From Amphiura filiformis (taxonomy: Eukaryota; Echinodermata; Ophiuroidea; Amphilepidida; Amphiuridae), in NCBI RefSeq assembly GCF_039555335.1, contig NC_092644.1, positions 52,913,365 through 52,977,364 of the forward strand: a stretch of DNA of 64,000 nt, written 5' to 3'. The position numbers and the translations under genes are program-made. Below the pieces are notes generated by a model. That model ran no database searches. It worked only from the letters and a program-made list of their open reading frames with translations, and had not been told where the DNA came from. This document shows, in pieces, positions 57,895-64,000 of this stretch (within the stretch, counting starts at the first letter, position 1; each line of letters begins with the position of its first letter).

Positions 57895-58718
57895 TAGGGG
57901 TGGTGCAATAATTATGTGTACCCGGGGGGTGAATTCTCAAAATGGTCTGCCAAAAATCGCTTGCCCCCCCCCCCTTAAAAAAAAAAAAAAAACCTTTGCC
58001 CCCCCCTTCCGACGTGCCAAAAACCTTTCCCCTTTTGACGTGCCAAAAATCTTTGCCCCCCCCCTTACACATGCAAGATTTTGGGAACCCAAATTTAAAA
58101 CCTTAAATTGTCTTAACATATAATGTGAACGTAGCGAGCAGGAATTTTGCATATTTGAAGCGTGTTAAGTAACGTTTTCCTATGCCTTTTAGGGCGTAAT
58201 ATAGAAACGGTGTAGGAAAACATTAGGAACACATTCAAATATGCAAAATTTCCTGCTCGCGCGCTGCACTCGATTATACTGAGGGCTGTGCAATAATTAT
58301 GAGCCTGGGGGGTAAAATTTGGGGGGGCAAGAAATTTTTGGCGAACCGAAAGGGGGGGAAGCAATTTTGGCCAGCTGAGAGGGGGGGCAAGCGATTTTTG
58401 GCACACATTCACTGGGCGTCTTTTAAATAAATCACTCTAAAAAGGCTTAGGAAAACAGTACGGAAATGGTTTAATATGCAAATTTTCCTGCTCGCTGCGC
58501 TCGCAACATAATAGACCATTAACGGTTTGAAAATTGGGATCCCAAAAATTTTACATGTGTAAGAGGGGGCAAAGATTTTTTGGCGGGCCGAGGGGGGGGC
58601 AAGCGATTTTGGCATGCCGAGAGGGGGGGGCAAGCGATTTTGGCATGCCGAGAGGGGGGGGGGGGCAAGCGATTTTTGGCGGGCTTTTTGGCAGACCACA
58701 TAATTATTGCACAACCCC
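57895..58718. mobile_element. G/C-run inverted element
   Basis: GGGGTGGTGCAATAATTATG at the left is mirrored by CATAATTATTGCACAACCCC at the right. Both arms repeat GGCAAGCGATTTTTGGC next to runs of G (or C). Inner inverted words are GAGCAGGAATTTTGCATATT against AATATGCAAATTTTCCTGCTC. Another arm copy is at 5160-5280. The frames here are low-complexity and not genes. Confidence 0.75.
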
Positions 58719-60118
58719 ACCAGAATCCTGAAATAACTTGGCAGAGAGCATTTACTATGACGTTACCTAATGAATATTCATGAATGTTTGCGAAAATAAA
58801 CATTTTAAGCTGGTCTAGAATATTTGACCTTGACCTTACAACCTTTAAATTAGGCCTACTTCGGTGGCGTGTTCTGTGGCTGAAATATACAGTAGTCTCC
58901 TTTACAGCCTGTTCTTGTCGCCGTTAGGCCTATAGCTGGCTAGATTCTATGTCCGAGACTAATGTAATGATGCGGCAAAGCAAACTCGAAATTCGGGTTA
59001 ATTTTAAAAGTCAAAATATTATGAATAAGACATTTTTTTCAATTAGACTGGTTAATGCAAGTGTTCGCGACTAGGACTGCCAACCCGCGGTCCGGACTAA
59101 GATGCAGCAAATATTATCCATACGTTTTACTAGTAGGCCTATTTTAAAAGAAGCCCAATTGGGCGTTTTGATTCGATGAGGGGTATACTATAAGTTTTTA
59201 CTGGTTTTAGGATATTAAATCATTCCCAACAGCATTTATACACTCCGTTGAGGGGGTATTAACCAAAATAGTATAGTAAACATTGGTCATCAAATACTAA
59301 TTTCTCGTGTGATACTAAAATATATCACAAGACAATGAGCAAGGCATACTATTATCTATTAGTATGCATTAGCCAATGTATACTAATGGTAGAATCGGGT
59401 GCGTGGGCATTAAATTTAGTGCCTTTTATCTAATACCCTATGGTAACTGTCAATCAAGCCTTCAGTGCAATTTTCCAACTTCTCAGTTTGGGAATATCCC
59501 CCTCTGACACCCCTTGCATATATGCATAAATATGTTGCCCTTTTCGTTTCTGTTTTGGACAACCGGTACATTATGTTTAAAGCAACAATATAATAGCAAA
59601 AACTTGTCCACAAATGGCTTAATTCAATTGGGTCGATCGTCATTTCACAAATTTCGGCTTTTTCAAACTATAACATTTTACACAATAATAGTGTCAAAAT
59701 GATCCACCAAAAGGGCTTCAATTTAGGTCTCTATTTTGAAAAGCACATCCCCCCTCTACGTAGCACAAGTGTGACGCAGTGGCATCTTCGCACCCATTTC
59801 TTACACATTTCGTGTACATATCCTTAACATTTGAATTCATGCTTTTTTCAAGTTTTTTCTGCTTTGACAGCTAGTTGCCATGGCAATTGTCATGGCATGA
59901 AAGTTAGTCTTAAAACACACTGGTTAGCCTGTCATCATAACCAGCTGGACTTGGGCCACCATATTATGCCCTCTGGCAATTCCACGCTGAGACTACTTTC
60001 AACCACTATTTTTTATCAATGGCATTACAGTCATGCCACTGGCCTGCCCAGCTGACCTCCAGAGCACCAGGAATGTGTTGACATGCCAAAGGTCAAACAT
60101 CAGCAGGTGTCGACGAGG
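58719..60118. other. No gene recognised
   Basis: Small palindromes around TATACTAATG and AGTATGCATTAG at 59340-59395 only. Short open frames lack features. Confidence 0.4.
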
Positions 60119-61130
60119 TAGGGGAGAGCGGGGAGTGTTCGCCCTATTTTTTCTGACCAGCCTAGCGATGTCAATTTTAAGGTTAGGGATGACCTGATTA
60201 GCCCATGTGAAAGCCCTATGTCTTAGCTATATACGGCCATAATCCCAGAACTATAGGCCTTACAATAGCAACAGGATAGAGCAAACAAAAAAGTTTTTGT
60301 AAAGTGGCGAACTTGCCCCATATTGGGGCAGGTTCGCCCATATGGTGGGGTAAGTTCACCCTAATCACAAAAAAGGTTTAAACATTGCATAACAATAACA
60401 TATTCAATGCAAACATTTAGCAAGAGTATACAGGGCATTCATTCTCTTCTGGGGAGTCACTAAATTTGTTGCAGGGGTCGGGTCAGGGTAAAATGTAGGG
60501 GTCCAAAGTGAGCTGAAACGTATCATGTTTACAACTTCGGGGAGAAATGGATTAGGACATAAACGGTGGTATGAGTAATACCGATATCACATTACTTTAA
60601 AAAAACATGTTTTCAGTAGTTTTACCTTTTTTAAAGTTTTATAATTATCAATATTTTGCATAATACGCTGATGGGGCAGGTCCGCCCTCCAGTTTGGGGT
60701 AAGTCCGCCCGGGGAAGATATAGGGCGAACATGCCCCATCCTCAAAAGGGCGAACGAGCCCCTTGTGCACATTTTTGTATTTTCTTCGGGGTATGCAAAA
60801 CACAAATCGAATAAGGAGTTTATAACTGCATTAAATCTTTGACAAATCCCATATGTTCCCAATACAGATTTCCATTAAAACCATCTGTATTTATGTATCA
60901 ATGATAATACAACATTATGAATGCAAGAAAAATTACGTTTTGGTGTAATTTTTTTTTTTTGTCTGCAGTTCGATGAACACGTCCCTATATGTCGTGTAGC
61001 TAATATGAGAAGTTTATAATGACCTATGTCACCTAATTTTGCCATCACCAAATTCCCTGATAGCCGTAGTGCTGAGAAACAAGGGGTGGGCGAACCTGCC
61101 CCTAGGGCGAACACTCCCCGCTCTCCCCTA
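60119..61130. mobile_element. 1,012-bp TA-flanked element with internal TIR-like repeats
   Basis: TA at 60119-60120 and 61129-61130 encloses a perfect 26-bp inverted repeat starting GGGGAGAGCGGGGAGTGTTC. GGGGCAAGTTCGCCC-type words recur inside in both orientations (60305-60360, 60672-60765 and 61085-61105). Tc1/mariner-type TA targeting is likely. No transposase is present. Confidence 0.85.
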
Positions 61131-61613
61131 TATGAGATCAAATTATGAAATCCAAAATCGGAAAATGAAACCAGTGGAACAAAATGTATACCCTCGCTTT
61201 TCTCTAATCGAGGGTAATTTTGCTAAAGTTCTTTAAGCTAGGATCCGTTGACGAAATGATTTTCTCAAATTGGGCCCCCTCTGACTGCTCTAGATCTGCC
61301 ACTGGATATCATGGATATGTTTTTGAAAATTATACATAATTCCAAACATTAATGTATGTTGTATATTAACATTTCAAATATTTTGATCCACAGATATATC
61401 TGCATTTGGAAATTGGCAAAAGAACCAGGCCTAATACAGAAGCTATGGCACATGTTGCCTTGTATATTACTTACCATGCTTACTGCTCCACTACATCGTT
61501 GCTAGAATTAGCATCCTTGTGGGTTCGGAGATGCGAACATAACTAGATCTACATCTTTGAATGTTTTTGGGTTCATCATATGTACTTTGTAAATTACATG
61601 TAACAAACATTAG
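61131..61613. other. Upstream region of the zinc-finger frame
   Basis: No promoter or upstream exon can be identified with confidence. Confidence 0.4.
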
Positions 61614-62537
61614 ATGAAAATGAAACTTTTGCAACCATTTTCTTGCACATTTTGCAGCATCAAACATTCTTCTTTGGACAAATTGAAAACCCATGTCAAC
61701 AGACATATGATTAAATATGTGCAGCTACTTCGATGCAGATCATGTTTTAGTCGGGAAAGCTTTTCAACAAACCTGCAAAGACAGTTGAATAACCACAGTA
61801 AGATATGGTACCAAATTAATAACTGCTGGAACATTGAAGAAAAACCCTATCAGTGTATGCATTGTCAGAAATGTTTTGGCCTAAAAAGTGTCCTTTTTTA
61901 CCACATCAGAAATCACAACAAAGAGAAACGTAAATCCTATCAGTGCGAGTATTGTCAGAAATGTTTTGATAATTATAGTAACTTCACATATCACATCAGA
62001 ACCCATACAAACGAGAAACCATATCAGTGTGAGTACTGCCAGAAATGTTTTAAACAGAATTCTGATCTGAAAAGACACATCAGAATTCACACCAAAGAGA
62101 AACCATATCAGTGTGAGTATTGCCAGAAATGTTTTGCTCATAAAGGTAACTTCACATATCACATCAGAACCCATACAAAAGAGAAACCCTATCAGTGTGA
62201 GTACTGCCTGAAATGTTTTGCACATCGGAGCCATCTGACAGGACACATCAGAATTCACACCAAAGAGAACCCCTATCAGTGTGAGTACTGCCAGAAATGT
62301 TTTAAACTGAGTCATCATCTGAAAAGACATATCAGAACTCACACCAAAGAGAAACCATATCAGTGTGAGAACTGCAAGAAATGTTTTACTGACCTAAGTA
62401 GTTATAAAAGGCACATTCGGATTCACACCAACGAGAAACCCTATCAGTGTGAGTACTGCCAGAAACGCATTACACAGAGTTATAAACTGAAAAGACACAT
62501 TCAGAATTCACACCAAAGAGAAACCCTATCAGTGTGA
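61614..62537 (+). CDS. C2H2 zinc-finger protein, nine fingers, frame lost near the C-terminus
   Basis: A 307-codon frame. One N-terminal finger has C11, C14, H27 and H31 (CTFCSIKHSSLDKLKTHVNRH). After a degenerate stretch (residues 35-75) eight tandem fingers of the form YQCEYCQKCF-x-LKRHIRIH follow, joined by H-T(K/N)EKP linkers. This is the DNA-binding tandem-finger class seen in nuclear regulators; no KRAB, BTB or other partner domain is visible. IRTH and IRIH endings often alternate, suggesting duplication in pairs. In the last finger one extra base (ACATTCAG for ACATCAG) shifts the frame, giving HIQNSHQRETLSV and a stop. It may be one exon of a gene or an intronless, retro-like or decaying copy. 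Confidence 0.75.
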   Translation: MKMKLLQPFSCTFCSIKHSSLDKLKTHVNRHMIKYVQLLRCRSCFSRESFSTNLQRQLNNHSKIWYQINNCWNIEEKPYQCMHCQKCFGLKSVLFYHIRNHNKEKRKSYQCEYCQKCFDNYSNFTYHIRTHTNEKPYQCEYCQKCFKQNSDLKRHIRIHTKEKPYQCEYCQKCFAHKGNFTYHIRTHTKEKPYQCEYCLKCFAHRSHLTGHIRIHTKENPYQCEYCQKCFKLSHHLKRHIRTHTKEKPYQCENCKKCFTDLSSYKRHIRIHTNEKPYQCEYCQKRITQSYKLKRHIQNSHQRETLSV

Positions 62538-62612
62538 GTACTGCCAGAAACGCATTATACATCTGAAAAGCCACATTCAGAATTCACACCAAAGAGAAAC
62601 CATAATAATATA
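62495..62612 (+). pseudogene. Out-of-frame continuation of the zinc-finger array
   Basis: In the +1 frame the array continues RIHTKEKPYQCEYCQKRIIH, then LKSHIQ, where the same extra base occurs again, and a stop follows in ATAATATAA. The repeated insertion shows that the shifted unit was itself duplicated. This finger lacks several residues between its cysteine and histidine pairs. Confidence 0.75.
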
Positions 62613-62619
62613 ACTTATA

Positions 62620-62996
62620 AGGCAAAAAAACAAAAAACGTTTGCTTGCCCTCAACCGACCGGCCCTAATTTTGGAAATCTATTTACTGTTCAAAAGAATA
62701 CCAACCCTTTTTTTGGAAATTCCTAAAAAAGTTTTTTTTCTTTTCAAATTTTTGCATACTGAAGATGTAAAAAAAAATGTTTAGACATTTTAGAGCTTGT
62801 GTTCAACATTTTAGTTGTTTTGTAATGTTAGTTGATTAATTTTGACACCAAAATTATCTGATTTTTCATATTTTGAGCTTTAATTAATACTAACAGTAGA
62901 GTTTGCTAGTAATTAAAAAAAAAGAAGAAATCCTGACCAACCGACTCAATTGTTAAAATTCATTTGAGGGCAAGCAAACAATTTTTTTTCTTGGCC
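62620..62996. mobile_element. MITE downstream of the zinc-finger frame
   Basis: AGGCAAAAAAACAAAAAACG..TTTGCTTGCCCTCAA on the left is mirrored by TTGAGGGCAAGCAAACAATT...CTTGGCCT on the right. CAACCGAC words lie inside each arm. It is non-coding and separates the finger array from further decayed fingers. Confidence 0.8.
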
Positions 62997-63029
62997 TAAA
63001 TAAAGTAGTATCTTTTACTGACCAAGGAC

Positions 63030-63120
63030 CAAGGGAGAAACCTTATTAGTGTGAGTATTGTCAGATGTTTTACTTGTAACCGGTTATCAGCGTAAGTACT
63101 GCCATAACTAAACCGCCCGA
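63030..63120 (+). pseudogene. Decayed zinc-finger remnant
   Basis: GAGAAACCTTATTAGTGTGAGTATTGTCAGATG matches the EKPYQCEYCQ coding segment, with CAG changed to a TAG stop. A second fragment, GGTTATCAGCGTAAGTACTGCC, follows. The array was therefore once longer and was later split by the MITE. Confidence 0.7.
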
Positions 63121-63584
63121 GACATTGAACTGAACCACCCGCATATTAAATCTCAATGCAATCCCCATAAGTCCACATACAGCTCAAGCAACACTAAGGT
63201 AGGACGACCTACCCCATGGGGAATGACAATAATTGAGGGAATATTTGTTAATACAATCGGCAATCATTCCTTGTGCGACTACGCAAACTGAATTAAAGCA
63301 CTCGACTCTTACATTGTTTTTGAGATAACATTGGTCTATAATTAATGCCCTAAATATAAAGCAGTCAATTTTTGCATAGATCCAGTTTTCCCATGTTTAT
63401 TACAGGGATGAGATTTCCCCTGGGATAGGAGGAATTCCTTTTATTGCAAATTTTCACCTCTGTACAAAAGTATAGGAGGTCATTTATTTTTCCTCCTTTT
63501 TGACATTTTCCTCCTTTTTGGCAAACTCCTGTCTCATGTCTGTTATTATCGACTGCAAATGGATAAATTACTTCTCTTCAGTGG
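63121..63584. other. No recognisable feature
   Basis: No gene-like frame or clear repeat noticed; TCCTCCTTTTTG is repeated at 63490-63525. Confidence 0.4.
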
Positions 63585-63770
63585 CTGGGCCACAGGGGGC
63601 ATGGGGGGAAATTCCCCCAGTCAGAACTCTTGCCCCCCAGTAAAAACCCAAAATTACAACAATGTCCACTTTTTGCTGCAATTTTGCCCCCCCCCCCTCC
63701 CCCCGCCCCCTCAAAATTCACTCCCCCCTCCCCCCAAATGCCCAAAAAAATTCCTGGTGCCACCACTGCT
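63585..63770. repeat. C/G-rich interspersed repeat, second copy
   Basis: GGCATGGGGGGAAATTCCCCC, CAGTCAGAACTCTTGCCCCCC and TTCCTGGTGCCACCACTG match the arrangement of 12391-12590. The long C runs make low-complexity frames on both strands. 63771-64000 shows nothing further. Confidence 0.6.
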
Positions 63771-64000
63771 TCTCTTCATCCGGTTTGTCAGTTCAGGTGG
63801 GGAAGCTATAGGGCCACAAGCTGCCTGGAATGAAACTCACAAATCAAAACACAAAATTGACCCTGGGAAAATTGAATGATCAGTAGGCCTATGTGGCAGA
63901 TCTACTATGGTGTTATCAAATATTTATACTGTCAGAGCTGGTCCCATGCACTTGCACAAGTTAAATGCACTAATTATAAGCTATCGGGCTTGTTTCCTGT

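Noticed and set aside
57839-58803. Glycine/proline-rich frames over the G-run element
   Set aside because: Low-complexity translations of G or C runs on both strands.

Overview
The window looks like non-coding, repeat-rich DNA from an animal nuclear genome. Evidence: low GC, introns with GT-AG borders, a tandem C2H2 zinc-finger ORF, a LINE reverse-transcriptase fragment, a mariner-type transposase fragment, and very many short DNA transposons and foldback repeats. A marine invertebrate deuterostome (echinoderm or hemichordate) is my best guess, from the general flavour of the repeats; the sequence does not prove it. There is no operon, no intact tRNA or rRNA, and no gene I would call a certain intact host gene.

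Layout. 0-15 kb holds foldback and MITE-type elements: a 1.0 kb hairpin, TTAA-flanked elements at 4.4 and 5.5 kb, a 111-bp minisatellite at 6.5-8.4 kb, inverted-repeat elements at 9.2 and 10.1 kb, and a hAT-like element at 11.6 kb. A LINE fragment lies at 13.2 kb and a mariner-like element with a transposase remnant at 13.8-14.8 kb. 15.3-19.7 kb is a 4.46-kb foldback element whose arms are arrays of a ~27-bp repeat, flanked by an 8-bp duplication. 20.5-23.1 kb is another large foldback with a TTAA element inserted in one arm. 24.9-25.75 kb is a 419-bp tandem duplication rich in an ACGTCAG/TTTGACRGAC motif.

26.5-30.5 kb is the main gene-like object: a minus-strand, three-exon, ~1000-codon gene with clean splice sites. 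Its parts are a basic coiled-coil N-terminus, cysteine pairs, a DDE-transposase-like core and a C-terminal SH3/Tudor-like module. One stop codon and four frameshifts break it. It is probably the transposase of an unidentified large DNA transposon, or a domesticated relative.

31.9-34.7 kb carries two near-identical 854-bp elements with CATGGA... termini and exact 7-bp target duplications. A 340-bp relative at 40.3 kb has the same kind of ends and also a 7-bp duplication. 36.5-49.6 kb is a further mosaic of MITEs, including a DNA element that splits a tRNA-derived SINE and a TTAA element inside a hAT-like element. 50.4-57.6 kb is a higher-order satellite; many of its ~145-bp monomers carry a perfect ETS-type site beside a perfect nuclear-receptor DR1 site, and six hairpin monomers have been added to it. 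57.9-58.7 kb is a G-rich inverted element and 60.1-61.1 kb a TA-flanked element. 61.6-62.6 kb is a nine-finger zinc-finger ORF with a frameshift near its end, followed by a MITE and decayed fingers.

The parts do not form one pathway. The window reads as a transposon nest in which several insertions can be ordered in time, because empty copies of their target sites are also present.
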